A stretch of 64,000 nucleotides of DNA. Source: Undaria pinnatifida (lineage: Eukaryota; Sar; Phaeophyceae; Laminariales; Alariaceae). The position numbers and the translations under genes were made by a program. This document shows, in pieces, positions 47,826 to 57,929 of the stretch. The first letter of the stretch is position 1. Each line of letters starts with the position of its first letter. The notes under the pieces are model-generated. The model worked only from the letters and a program-made list of their open reading frames with translations, had not been told where the DNA came from and ran no database searches. Where the stretch lies: the NCBI GenBank assembly GCA_012845835.1, contig JABAKD010000021.1, positions 1,315,185 through 1,379,184 on the forward strand, in the 5' to 3' direction.

Positions 47826-48930
47826 ACTCGATATGTGCCTGGAAACTATACATTATTTCGAGGGGACAAATGTGACATTTTTGGAAATAATACATCAGTT
47901 TATCGTGTATATTCTGGGGTAAGTCGTACAATCAGTGAGTAAAGAGAGGGTGGAGTGTTCGAGGGGGTGGGGTTGGGATGGGTTGGGGGGGGAGGGTGGG
48001 GGGTGGGGGCGGGGGCGGGGGGCGGGGGGGGGGGGGGGAAAGGGCTTTAGGTGAGGGGTTTGTTATACGTGTGGTGCTAGGTCTAGGCGAAGGTGCGGGT
48101 GATGGGGAAGAAAGGGGCGTTCGAGGCGGGGGGGGGGGGGACACAGCGGCATGGATGGCTCTCGAAAGATAATGAGGTGATATCCTGTGCGTGAAGTGTT
48201 TATTAATGTGGCGGATTTCGATATTTGGTGGGGCGTTTGAGTAAGGGAGAGCAAGAGGGGGGGGGGGGGGGGGGAGGTTTTTGAGGAGGTTTAGGTCACA
48301 AATAATATTCAAATACAATTCGGCTGTGAGATCAAAGATATGTATCAGCTTGTTATACGCGTGGTGCTAGGTCTACGTGATCGTGCAGGTGGTCGGGAAA
48401 GAAGGGGCGTTGGAGGGGGGGGGGGGGGGGAAACACAGCGGCATGGATGGCTCTCGAAAGATAATGAGGTGATATCCTGTGCGTGAAGTGTTTGTTAATG
48501 TGGCGGATTTTGATATTTGGTGGGGCGTTTGAGTAAGGGAGAGCAAGAGGGGGGGGGGGGGGGATTTTTAGGAGGTTTAGGTCACAAATAATATTCGAAT
48601 ACACTTCGGCTGTGAGATCAAAGATATGTAGCAGCTTGTTATACGCGTGGTGCTAGGTCTAGGCGATCGTGTAGGTGGTCGGAAAAGAGGGGGCGTTGGA
48701 GGGGGGGGGGGGGGGAAATAATTGAAACCTTCGTCATGGATGGTCAGAAAGATAATGATGTGGTATCAACTGCGTATAGGTGTATATTACTCAGGCCGAT
48801 TTTGATTGTGAGTGGGGCGTTTGGACAGAGTAGGCGGAAGGGGGGGGGGGGGGGATCGGGGGACGGAGGGGCGGGGGGGGGGGGGAAAGGTTGGGGTTTG
48901 TTATGAAAAAGAGGTCAGTGGAGGGGGAGG

Positions 48931-48964
<34 letters not shown>

Positions 48965-51392
48965 TTTCAATATGTGCGCGGAAACTATAAATTCTCAAAG
49001 GGGACAAACCTGACGATTGAAGCAATAAGACATCCCTTTATATCATCTGGCTTGTAGTGTTTACTATTCTAGAAGGTTTGATGTTAGATGCAGCATGCAA
49101 CCCAGTGTTTAAGTGTAGTAAATAACGTGTTAAATCTTCATAGTTTGTTGTTGTATGATACATCGATCGAAAGCTAGAATATTTTATAGAATATTTGTAG
49201 GTACCATTATTTTCTGACATCGCTAATTATAAGAAAGAGATACGTATTGTCAAATGCAACAGGCGGGGTGATGTGGTCATGCACTGTGTTTGTCACCATC
49301 ATCATACAATCACCATTATTATCGACATCGCTAATTATACGCAAGAGATACGTATTGCCAAATACAGCATGCGAGGTGATGTATGTGGCCATATGCTGTC
49401 TCCGTCATTGAGCATTAGAGGGAGGGATGCGAATTGACGCTTGGTATACATGTGCTCAATTACGTTACCTCATGAGTCATACTTGGTATACACGCGCTCA
49501 ATCACGTTACCTCGTTAGTAATACTTCGCTTGGCATAGGTGGGGAGGCGATCATGCAGACGGTATGTACGAAATACCCTACGTAATGGGTTGGTAAGGTT
49601 GTTTACCGCAATTTTAACACATCTGACTGTGCTTCCTTTTCCAAATTTATTTTTGTCTCAAATAAATGTACGATTTCACGCCTATGATTTTACCTTGTCG
49701 ATGTGGGGCTCTGCAGTCGTCAATTTTAAGTCAGAGATACGTCCTACAAATACATCAGGCGAGGTGGGTATATGATGTCATATATATGCGATGTCATCAC
49801 TATTGATCGCGAGGGTGATTTTACTTCGTGAGGTAAATGGTGCTGTGTTTCGTAGAGGTCGTCTCAGGAGGGTATGCGATGGGTCGGCAGTGTATCACGT
49901 CTGTTTGTGCTTCCTTTTCAACTTATTATTGTCTCAAATGTGTGATTTCACGTCCATGATTTTCACCGTGCCGCTGTGGGGCTCTGAGGTCGCCAATTCT
50001 AAGACAGAGATACATCTTACAAATACAGCAGTTGAGGTGGGCATGCAACGTCATATATATGCGATGTCACTACTATTGAAGGCGAGGGTGACTTCACTTC
50101 GTCAGGCATATGCTACTGCGTTTCGTAAAGGTTGTCTCACGTGGACATGCGATGTCACCACTATTGAACGCGAGGGTGACTTTACTTCGTTAGGCACATT
50201 GACATATATGGTAGCAACGTCATAACACACTAACGCACCAACCCAAGTGCACACGGACATGAGAACACAAGGACACAATGAAGCACTAACACGGCACCAC
50301 AAGAATGCAAAAACTACTACTAATATCAATACGAAGAAGACTGCTGTCTCATGAAATACGAGTACGTCAAAATGTCCAAGAACTTCATCCACATTTTCAG
50401 ATCGAAGTCATCGTCCGTCTCGGCTTGAGTTGCAAGAAATAACATAACCTGGTACTGCTGTTGTATGTATGACTCGTATGATATAAGAGTAGTTTAGACG
50501 CCATGCTGTTGAACTACCAGGTACTCTGCACAGGCGAAACGGCTTGCCGGCATTTGGCAGGGTGTTGCAGGTAGCTGGTATTGTAGTAAATGTGGTACCT
50601 GGCATATATACCGAATAATACGAGGACTCGTACGCTTGTCCTTTGAGCTTGTCGCTCCTTCTAGATGTCTTGTTGCGTTTGCCCACGTTTTCAGAGTCAG
50701 TCTTCAACGGTGGTTGGGCCCGGCAACCATGTGTAAAATACACAGCAGTAGTATACTATACAGCAGTACCACGTAGCTGTGCTGCTGTGCTCTGTGAACG
50801 CGCACCCGTACTCTTTCTACGAACGCGTACAGTACCTGTATAGTTAGACTGCCAGCTCTACAAGCCAGGGTCTCAATTCAATCTTCGGAGAAGGATAGGC
50901 TCGGAGCTGGTATGATGTGATGACGCCAGCGACAGAGGTGTATCGTGTGTTGTGTGTTCTAGCCCATCATGAGACGCCCTTCATCCAGCACCAGCGCACC
51001 CGGGTCTTTCCCAGGTACGGTACACGTACTGTACTACGAACGGGTATAGGTACCTGTCCGTGGTACACAGCAGCAGTACTCATTGTATCCCGACGAACCT
51101 GGTATTACGATATAAGCTTCGTGTTCACAGAGTACCAAACCATCAAACAGAGGAACGTACACACCGTCAAATAACAGGAGACACTGCATCGCAGTCAGCT
51201 CCTCTAATAAACGGCGCCATGGCAAGCATGGCTTACACATACCTTGAAGCACCTTGCTGCCTTATCGAAGCACTCCGCAGCATCCTCGTATTTCGAACTG
51301 CTGCTGAAAAGCGACCACTTCTTGAGGCACTTCTCTCCCTCCGCTTTGTACTCCAAAGCCTTCGCCTCCTGGCCACCTCCAAATGCAGCCAT
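39117..51392 (-). CDS. NAPA: Alpha-SNAP (soluble NSF attachment protein), complete, 8 exons
   Basis: Adaptor that binds SNARE bundles and recruits the ATPase NSF to take them apart after membrane fusion; cytosolic, peripheral on membranes. Exons from the 5' end: 51392-51243, 46990-46832, 45662-45525, 45022-44960, 43394-43265, 42076-41992, 40089-40011, 39233-39117. All junctions are GT-AG and phase-consistent, giving 306 aa (animal alpha-SNAP is 295). Family blocks appear in order: CFDKAARCFK, AYVEAAKCRK, AIEIYNVSGRFQQAGK, ANACLVKVAG, LARAAELYEQLG, a DSREF block, and ISKLDPWKTGMCLRIKRAI before an acidic tail ending EEEDLDLT. Trp26 with Leu28-Phe29 fit the membrane-contact loop. The start ATG has a purine at -3 and G at +4. 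Intron 1 is 4.25 kb. The 5' end faces the next gene 633 bp away. Confidence 0.93.
39400..40000. other. Last alpha-SNAP intron: repeat motif, otherwise empty
   Basis: 39420-39480 carries the roughly 55-bp dispersed motif in reverse (gcttgcaaagacgagtatgg, cacagctgacg). Nothing else between 39234 and 40010 is recognised. Confidence 0.5.
40120..40400. repeat. Degenerate 'cacgagtcctatgtcacatg' repeats
   Basis: Variants of acgagtcctatgycacatgc recur about eight times with 25-45 bp spacing in the alpha-SNAP intron 40090-41991. Confidence 0.6.
40655..41020 (+). repeat. GGCGGT minisatellite, about 33-bp unit, some 7 copies, with flanking body
   Basis: Same unit and same 3' body (cgcgactgggtaattgtact, gaataagggttgttccctct, tcctgggggatccccac) as 24490-25250. 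Confidence 0.9.
41345..41880 (+). repeat. (CAC)n microsatellites
   Basis: Two CAC/ACC/ATC-rich stretches at about 41345-41520 and 41685-41880, separated by about 165 bp. They share caacaccatcgcagcarcaa, so the two halves are a direct duplication. Frames rich in Thr, His and Pro are artefacts. Confidence 0.85.
42325..42675 (-). pseudogene. Two degraded tandem copies of alpha-SNAP exon 6
   Basis: The real exon (42076-41992) starts cag|cacgaggcgacaccgtgg and ccgcgcggaacaagc. Upstream on the same strand, copies at about 42392-42330 (aggagggggcgacatggtgg, ccgcgcggaacaaac) and 42670-42610 (cacgaggcgacacggtcgcc, gtgtggaacaagc) keep the acceptor-proximal 50 nt and the T-rich stretch before it. Period about 280 bp. 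The copies share intron text such as aacagccgcgaacacgccat. Confidence 0.85.
43735..44520 (+). repeat. Tandem array, about 110-bp unit, five to six copies
   Basis: Unit: gtctgacacgtgctacgaaa, ggggtacagcagtacctctt, tttggccagaaacatttt, ggactggcggggctcctcaa, ctaagaaactaccgattgct. The edge gtgctacgaaaggggtac resembles a decayed MITE arm, and the ggggctcctcaac block its interior. 43850-43985 holds a few GGCGGT-family units. Confidence 0.8.
44545..44900 (+). mobile_element. Diverged MITE-like element, copy 7
   Basis: tgtgacgcgtgtcacgacaa, ttttgactgaaacgttttct, agacgacggggccatttcca, then acctaggtcatgggcttg, ccaaaatcagttgttggag and gcctcagaaagatc. Same order as other members, with about 60 bp inserted. 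The 3' arm is not clear. Confidence 0.55.
45742..45818 (-). pseudogene. Degraded copy of part of alpha-SNAP exon 3
   Basis: On the minus strand acgatttcagcaagcaggcg, agatatgatggaagtggacc matches acggtttcagcaggcgggca, agatgctgatggaagtgggc of the real exon (45662-45525). It lies 80 bp before the exon acceptor. A weaker second match may lie at 45845-45880. Confidence 0.8.
45915..46275 (+). repeat. (TAGATCATA)n-like repeats around a composite-repeat end
   Basis: tagatcata/catatagat variants at 45920-46010 and 46185-46275 flank a copy (46030-46175) of the end of the composite repeat: tgatactccgatcgcgcgta, ttacgggttgtgtgtcctca. In it the tgatactccgatcgcgc unit is duplicated. Confidence 0.7.
46370..46770 (+). 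mobile_element. Repeat fragment and a decayed MITE-like copy
   Basis: 46370-46500 (cagatcgcacggctcccacc, catgcagacc) matches 13720-13930. 46525-46770 carries gacgcctgctacgagagata, taggccatgggatctggttg and tgcctcagaa in MITE order, ending tggtgtacctctaccggagt. Confidence 0.55.
47140..47392 (-). pseudogene. Two degraded tandem copies of the 5' edge of alpha-SNAP exon 2
   Basis: The real edge is gttcctgtgaag|gtggcgcgaatgatggaag on the minus strand (exon 46990-46832). Copies: cttgcattcctatgcgaagg, tgactcgaagaatggaacac (about 47190-47145) and cttgtgttcctgtgaaggta, gcccgagatgatggaagacg (about 47383-47338). Each keeps the acceptor AAG and 30-45 nt of exon; one reads KVTRRMEHAAHAHK against VARMMEDAADAYER. 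Period about 190 bp. Confidence 0.85.
47395..48960 (-). repeat. Composite repeat with long G-runs, copy B (inverted), three tandem sub-units
   Basis: Reverse complement of the 27405-28500 blocks. Units with aggtttaggtcacaaataat, gtttgagtaagggagagcaa, ctctcgaaagataatgaggt and cgtgtggtgctaggtctag repeat in tandem at about 48060-48340, 48345-48640 and 48640-48830. G-runs of 10-36 nt occur more than ten times. Gly-rich frames are artefacts. It fills part of alpha-SNAP intron 1. Confidence 0.85.
49225..49400 (+). repeat. Direct duplication, about 115-bp unit
   Basis: gacatcgctaattata(a/c)g(a/c)a and agagatacgtattg(t/c)caaa, then aggtgatgt, recur in order once. Confidence 0.8.
49615..50215 (+). 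repeat. Direct duplication, about 300-bp unit, two and a half copies
   Basis: tgtgcttccttttc, tttttgtctcaaat, gatttcacg(c/t)c(t/c)atgattt, tgtggggctctg(c/a)(a/g)gtcg, agagatac(g/a)tc(c/t)tacaaatac, tcatatatatgcgatgtca, ctactattgaaggcgagggt and gtttcgtaaaggttgtctca recur in the same order. It lies inside alpha-SNAP intron 1, where no exon was found between 46991 and 51242. Confidence 0.8.
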
Positions 51393-52025
51393 GGCGTCCT
51401 ACTCGTCGGCAGCCAGACGCAGCTAATGAAGTGGAAGTTGCAGCTGCTGTTATTATGGCAACGAGCCTAGCTGCCCCCCAGCTCAAGCAGAGGCCGGGTC
51501 CCTCTCAGGAGAAGGTGGTAAATAAAGCGAAGAGCGTCCTCTTGTTGGCTTGTTCTAGCTCTTAGCAAGGCTCGCACGTGCCCGGAAACTCAGACAGAGT
51601 CAGCTAGATTGAAGTTAAGACTACTCGGCACCCAATAAATTCTTAGTCAAATTGGGATATCAGCTGTCGGCGCGGACGAGAGTAGCCATACGCGGGATGG
51701 GAAGGAAACGTGCTTTTGGAGGGAAAACAGCAAACTTGAAATCCCTGTTGGCGCATGCTAACTAATCTCGTAGAAACCCAACTTTTCATGTGCGCCCGAG
51801 CGCGAGGCATGACAGAGATAGAGAGAAAAAGCTGACTGAGGACGGGCTTCGTTGACCCACAGAAGAGCTCAACAACTATTCCTACGCTCGACAACACATG
51901 CCAGGCGTGGCTGCCTGATCACACTCGTGGAGACGCTTCCGCCCCGTCCCCCCCAAGTGTGTGTCAGTCGTCAAAACGCTCGGCTACAAAAGAGGGTTCA
52001 AGGTTCAAGGTAGCCCGAGAGCAGC
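51393..52025. promoter_or_regulatory. Divergent promoter interval
   Basis: 633 bp separates the minus-strand alpha-SNAP ATG from the plus-strand ATG at 52026, so both promoters and 5' UTRs must fit here unless upstream exons exist. No clear TATA box; gctacaaaagagggttcaag lies about 40 bp before the plus-strand ATG. Confidence 0.5.
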
Positions 52026-52858
52026 ATGCCGTCCCTACGCGTCATGGGCGCTCTTGCGGTAGTTGCCTTGACAGCCAGGCCAGCCAGCTCATTCCTAGGA
52101 CCGATCGCCACCCCGGCGGGTCCACGACGTAGTGGGGCCGTGGCAGCTCGCTCTACGACTACCGCCAACAGCGCCTTCCGCAGCCGACAATCGCGGCCCT
52201 CGCGTGGCTCCAGCAACCCTTCTCAACGCGACACAGCGGCAGCAGCAAGAAACGCTCGGACAGCTCTGGGCATGGGCAAGAAGAAGGGGGTAGGCAAGAA
52301 AAAAGCAGCTGCGGCGGCCGCGAAAAAGAAAGCCCAGGCAAGTGCTGGTGGCGTGGGTGGCGTAAAAGAAAGTGCATCATCAGCAGCAACTGCAGTTGCT
52401 GAACATGACGACGTATCATCAGGAGGGGTAGCGATCACCAACAGAGCGGACGGAGAGGAGCCTGTATCTCTCCCAACAGGTCAGCAAACAGCGACATCAA
52501 CGGCAGGAGCACCACCGCCGGTGCCGATCATGGAGGCCGCCGTTAACGGAGCACCGAAGGAACCGGTGCCCGCAGCAGCTGCCGCCACAGCAGCTGGGGG
52601 GGGGGGCGGGGCCGGGGGAGGGGCGAAAGGATTTGGCGCAGCAGCGCCGCCTCAGCCTAGGCCTTTGCAGAAAGGCTTGAACAGGAAGCAGGGGACGGAA
52701 CCGCAAGGCCAGGGGGGGCAAGGCCAGGCGAGGCCACCGAAGGCGTCTCCTCCGGGAGTGAAGGGGAATGCAGGGTTTGATGCTTTGGCCACGGGGGTGC
52801 CTGTCGCTGGGAACACTGATCACGAGCGGGTGAGCGTAGAAGCAGACTGCTATTAATG
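52026..52858 (+). CDS. Predicted plastid-targeted low-complexity protein, probably first exon
   Basis: The open frame begins MPSLRVMGALAVVALTARPA, a typical signal peptide, then ASSFLGP, matching the heterokont ASAFAP-type motif with Phe at the cleavage +1 position. A Ser/Arg/Thr-rich transit-like stretch free of acids follows to about residue 75. The remainder is Ala/Lys (GKKKGVGKKKAAAAAAKKK), then Gly/Ala/Pro-rich and probably disordered. The frame runs to a stop at 52856-52858, but a good donor (CGG|GTGAGC) at 52830 would end the exon after DHER in phase 0, which fits the acceptor at 57930. I do not recognise the family. Either a 277-codon single-exon gene or exon 1 of the gene continuing at 57930. 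Confidence 0.7.
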
Positions 52859-53516
52859 CTTTTGTGTTCGAAACGTGTTATTCATGACATGATGGAAATT
52901 GACAGATTGCGTTTTGCTGAGTTTCATTTTTCTCATACAGCAGGTAGACATATATATTGGTACAAGGGCTTCGCTCGCGGGCGGCTGGGCGCCGCCCGCT
53001 ACGCTTGCGGAAGGAGGAATGGACATTCAGTAGAAAGGCGGAAAAGAAGCACAAATGGCGCAACTGGCGACTTGAAAATGCCAAAAGGTCCATATATAGT
53101 ATAACGGTACAGGATAGAGACGATTATGATTATGAGTTTGTTATTATCATCCATTCGCCCAGTCCATGATGGACACGTCGGAGGACTTGCTTGGCATATC
53201 CTTCCACCTCTCAGGTAGCACCTGTACACTTATTAATAGCTCTCTCTAAGTCGATCATCAATAATAAATTATCGCAGTGCATAAACACCAGGCACGCGCT
53301 TGTCAAGGATAGAGACAGGAAAACTACAACTTAAGATGCAAAGGAGCGCAGTGCCAAAAAAAACATGCTGGAAGCAGGAACCTGAACGCACACACCGCAA
53401 ACATGTGAAGTACATTTGTATTCCTGAAAGACGAAGAGCACGCATTTAGGCATAGTTCTCGAAAAACGATGCTGGTATAATAAACCACAACTTAACGTTC
53501 TATAAAGAACGTGCTG
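52859..53516. other. Non-coding stretch between convergent or nested genes
   Basis: No repeats or exons recognised. 53205-53290 and 53455-53516 are A/T-rich and could hold 3' UTR of the minus-strand gene that stops at 53517. Confidence 0.4.
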
Positions 53517-55934
53517 TCAACATTGCTTCCGAAGGAGCATGCAGGCTTGCTTGGACTCTTCCTCCTCAGCGGAGGTACCCAGCACTTTGCACTCTTGTTT
53601 TTTGTCGATGATCTTGTGGATCTGTCCACAAACGTTGAAGCATGGCGGGAGGACGTCGATAAGTATGTGTAAAAAAGTATTCGTACTTCTCTCCAGCAGA
53701 CGTCGTAACCATCCAAATTATTGGAGCTCCTTTCGTTGTTAGTAATTGTTGTGGTATTGTTGCACTTGCTCTTGGTACTCGGAAAAAGAGCCGCACTTCA
53801 TAGACTATATCCGCACGCCATCCCCTAGTCTTGAGCAAGAGACATGGATGTTTCGACTCGTGACACATAGGACGCAAGATAAGAGTAGAACGTACCTCGA
53901 TGTCGAACGCCCTCGTGGCACCGTGGGAATGGAATGCGGGATGTATATCGAGCAAGTGGTTGCCTGCCTTCTTCAGGAGCGACCTTGATGTCGCCGGTGC
54001 ACTTCGTGTTTATGTCATCGCCGACTTGGCGGCCCTCGGCGGCTGCTTCGCAGGGCTTCTGCAAACGACAACAACGGATGGGAATACCTTGCGTTCAGTG
54101 AATGTTCAAAATAGTAAGGCCACGTAGCTGTCGTCGATTTCCAAAGTTTGAAAGGAAGTCGTACAATTTAACACTGCTGTTGTAATGAAAGCGGTCGTTT
54201 ATGGGCACAGCCCTGCCTGGTACCACAACGTTGCTAACACCTATGAAACCACCACTGGGACAGGAACGAACGGGATTCACAGTCGCAACTGGTAAGCGTA
54301 AGCCCCGGTATACTGCTATATAAGGCCTACCGGCGGAATACCGACAACGAAGGGTAAGAGACAGTACCTGCTGTATATATTGTTCGGTACTACTCTATTA
54401 CTGTTGCTATCAACACTATTACGACCGACGTGTACTGCGATTCCTGAAGAGGTTGCGCACCCTACTTGTACTCGTTAATACACAGAGTTCATGTGGTTGT
54501 ATGAAAAATGAGTAACAGTAGTAGTACACCGCGTCACTACATGAACAACTCGCTAACCCCAATCACGGGACTGCTCTCCAGCATCACCCAGGTTAACTTC
54601 AGCTTCTGTTTACTGCTATATATCAACCTCCAGTGTGTACTGCGACTGGTGCTGAGGTATCATGCTGCTGTGTTATTCATCACTGCATGGACCATTTTTA
54701 CAACCCTGGCTGACCCCCGTGATGAGACTTGCCCGTTTTCATTGCGTCTTACATGTATAGATACCACGTAGTCGTAGTCTTACATCCAAAACGTGTGTTT
54801 ATATCACAGCACAAAGCGTCGCTGCATGGACCACTTGTCCAACCCCCGCTTACCCCGATGACGGGACTGCCCCGTACTCGTAGTCGTACATACATGAAGT
54901 GTGTTTGGCTGTACGTATGAAAAAGAAATCGCATCACACAGCGTCACTGCATAGGTCTACTCGTAGACCTGAGTACTTGTACAATTCCCGATTATACCCC
55001 GATGACGGGACTGCCCCGTACACGTACTCGTACATGCACAAGTGTGTTTGTACGCATGAAAAAGAAATCACAGCACACAACTGCGTAGACAACTAGTGCA
55101 ACATGCTTACCCCGACGACGGGACTGCCCTCCGTGACCACCAAGGCGAACTTGAGTTTGTTCAGGCTACGCGTCCCCAAGCACAGCTTCCACACCGTGTG
55201 GTAGTTCGACCACGCTGGTGTAGCACACACATGCTACTACAGCAGACGTTGCAGACAGGCACACAAGGTCGAACAATGTAAATTTCAATGTGCATCATTA
55301 TTGGAAACAGGATTCGCTTGAGTTCACCAACACCCAAAACCACATACTAGTAGTCTATTGCGCACAACTTGCAGCACACAACTCTCAACATCATCAATCA
55401 GTAGTATAGTAGCTGACAGCAAACATCAAATTCCAACAACACGAAGAAATGAAACTCACCTTTCGTCAAGCTCTCAGCTCCTTCGTTAGGGACGCCGATC
55501 GAAGGTGAATCACAGGTGTCCGCGTCACACCAGTCACACACACGAGGGTTGTCGCCGCTTTCCCAGTGCTTCTTGTTAAGGTTATGAAAAGCTTGGCACG
55601 TGGAAGGCTCGTCACTCCTGCAGGTGTCGCAGACAGCGTACTGGGAACTCCTGTTTTTACTATTTCGTGCTATGAGGAAGCCGTCACAACCCTTGCTCGG
55701 GCACGGCCAATCAGGATTGCCAGAAGAAGCTGAGTCCCGTTCTTGCCCGACCAGCTTCCACACGCCTGATCCTGAAACTCCACCACCCCCACTGTTGGCG
55801 GAGCCTCCTCCCGCACTAGCCTTGGTCCGCTTCGCAAATTTCAACTTCAAATTGTTATTGCCGATCCGGCAAATTTCAAATTCAAATTGTTTGCAGCCGT
55901 CAACGGCAATTCCCTCCCAACAGCCAGCAATTGG
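53517..55934 (-). CDS. Unrecognised Cys-rich, possible zinc-binding protein, partial model
   Basis: Confident junction: exon ending 55460 (CGAAAG|GTGAGT) joins 55214-55111 (ACACCAG|CGTGG) in phase, and 55111 (CGGG|GTAAGC) joins 54058-53896 (TTTGCAG|AAG). The first exon holds CPSKGCDGF, AVCDTCRSDEPSTC and RVCDWCDADTC, a CxxxxC/CxxC set suggesting zinc ribbons. The second reads WSNYHTVWKLCLGTRSLNKL. A likely last exon, 53690-53517, reads PPCFNVCGQIHKIIDKKQEC and ends MLLRKQC then a stop, but its phase does not match the 53896 donor, so an exon is missing or mis-ended. The 5' exon is open upstream to about 55934 without an ATG, so more 5' sequence is expected; a possible exon lies at 56640-56440. 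I do not recognise the family. Moderately sure it is a real gene. Confidence 0.6.
54500..55110 (-). pseudogene. Tandem copies of the donor end of the Cys-rich gene's second exon
   Basis: The real exon ends ggcagtcccgtcgtcggg|gtaagc (minus strand; TEGSPVVG). Copies near 55013-54990 and 54868-54845 (ggcagtcccgtcatcggggt), about 54735-54710 (weak) and 54602-54548 (KLKLTWVMLESSPVIG, compare NKLKFALVVTEGSPVVG) recur every 120-150 bp with shared intron text (tgcatgaaaaagaaatc on the plus strand). Confidence 0.8.
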
Positions 55935-56640
55935 CCAACTTCAAAAGTAAAATTACAAAAAAGAAGTTGCTGAAAAAGCAAAATAAAAATATCAGAGAGC
56001 AAGCAGTAAAGATCAGAGAATGAGAGCTAAGTAAGAATGAGACTAGGGAAAGCAAGGAAGGCAAGGAACTTCGGGACGGTTCTTTTCCCCAGCAACTAAT
56101 TTTCTTTTCGACAATTACGGGCTGAGAAGGGCTGAGAGGGGGGAGGATATTCCGAGCGAGACGTCCGAGGGGGGCGAGGTCTAGGTATATAGTTTTATGA
56201 TACCAGGTACGAAGTTGGCATACCGGTACTTGCCTTGCCGCTGCTGCGTCTGTGGCACATCACGTGGTAAAACAGAAGTAGTCGTACTAGTCTCGCACCA
56301 GTACGGGTTGTTGTTGTTGTTGTTGTTGTTCTCACATTAACTCGCATAATCAAGTCCGTGGTCACTGGACAGGCTAGTCACTCTGGAGCTGAGGAATACC
56401 CCAGGGAAAAACACAAACATGAGTACACGAGTGTCAAAGACGAAGCGCGAGAGGGTGTGTCATCGTGTCCTGCATTGTCATACTTTCTGCCTGTTGGTGA
56501 TGCTGACAGATAGCTCTGTGGAGACGTCCAGCAGAATAGCCCCTTCATAGGTGCAAACGTTGCTTTTTTCAACATTTTCCAACACCAATTCCAAGTATAT
56601 AGGGTGTCCCCAAAAACGACGGTGCAACCCAACCAAGGAC
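55935..56640. other. Mostly unassigned; second copy of the (GTT)n-linked element
   Basis: 56305-56415 repeats the 11235-11348 element (tcactctggagctgaggaat, accccagggaaaaa). 56640-56440 on the minus strand has an open frame reading VCTYEGAILLDVSTELSVSI before a possible donor, which may be an upstream exon of the Cys-rich gene; similarity unknown. Confidence 0.4.
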
Positions 56641-57928
56641 GAGTTCGGTACTTGACCCAAACGCTCGGTCACTAATACCTCGCACTTGGTCAATGCCCGG
56701 TCGGTGCTAGGCCAGCCCTCGGTGCTCGACAAAAATCCGGCGTTTGACAGTCCAGTGTTTGGTCAATACCGGGTGCTTGGCCAACACTCGATGCTCGACC
56801 ACAATCCGGTGCTTAACTTATGTCCAGTGTTTGGTCAATACCCGGTGCTTGTCCAATACCCGATGCTCGCTCGACACCCGGTGCTCGGCCTTTTCTGGGT
56901 TGTTCACCACTCACTACCCGGTGCTTGACCGATACCCGGTACGTGTCCAATACCCGGTGCGTGTCGAGTACCCGATTATTACTTCGCAAATGCCCGGTGC
57001 TCGGCCATTTCTCGGTTCTTTATCGATACCATGTCCTTCGCAAATGCCCGGTGCTCGGCCATTTCTCGGTTCTTTATCGATACCATGTCCTTGACTACTG
57101 TAGATGCTTGGAATTTACCCGGTGTTCGGCTATTGACTGAAAATTATTGGCCAATACCTGGCGCTAGACAAACATCCGGTACATGACCAATACCTGGTTA
57201 ATGACCAATACCCGGCTCTTGGCATTTTCCCGTTTGTTGACCGATACGCGGTGCTTCGCCCTTTTCTCGGCGCTTTGACTAATGCATGGCGCTTGGCCAA
57301 TACCCGTTGCTCGACAAATGCTTGTTTCTTGACCGCTACCCGATGCCCAGTGCTGGGCAAAACACACGGTGCTTGACGACTACTTGGTGCGAGACCAATA
57401 CCGGTGCTTGGTCAATACTTGCTGCGTGGTCTCTTCCTGGCTCTTGACCAATACCCGATGCGTGGCCGATGCCCGGTGCTTGGCGTGTACCCAGTACCTG
57501 GTGCTCGCCAATACTCAAGGGCTTGGCCGATACCCGGTGCTAGACTGCTACTCGATGTTTGACCACTATCTGTTCTCAGTGGTTGACCAAAAGTCAATAC
57601 CCGGCACTTGACCAGTACCGGGCATCCAATGCCCAATGCTTGACCACGCTTAGTGCTTCACCAACGCTTTGTGCTCGGCCAATGCCCTGTGCTTGAACAA
57701 TACCCAGTGCTTGACCAATGCCTTGTGCTTAAGCAATGCCGTTGGCCATTACCCGGTGCCTGACTACGCCCTGTCCCGGATCTACGACCAATACCCGGTG
57801 TTTCTTGCTTGGACAGCACGCACGTAATCCTTGGTGTTTGATCATTTCCGATACCCGTTACTTGACCAATAATTGGTACTTGACCGATGCCCGGTACTTC
57901 GCTCACGGCCAATACCGGATGCTGAACA
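56640..57928 (+). repeat. Large degenerate minisatellite, about 20-22-bp unit
   Basis: About 1.3 kb of variants of ttgaccaatacccggtgctc, some 55-60 units. A longer block (cgcaaatgcccggtgctcgg, ccatttctcggttctttatc, gataccatgtcctt) is duplicated at about 56985-57095. The array runs up to the acceptor at 57929. Its frames (TRCLTDTRY-like) are artefacts. Confidence 0.9.
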
Positions 57929-57929
57929 G

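Noticed and set aside
50340-50435. Minus-strand stretch reading AETDDDFDLKMWMKFLDIL as an alpha-SNAP exon
   Set aside because: No counterpart in alpha-SNAP, and the exon 1 to exon 2 junction is already in phase without it; could be a chance frame or a tiny repeat fragment.
55398-55850. Start of the Cys-rich gene at 55850
   Set aside because: The codon there is TTG, not ATG, and the frame stays open further upstream, so the true start must be elsewhere.
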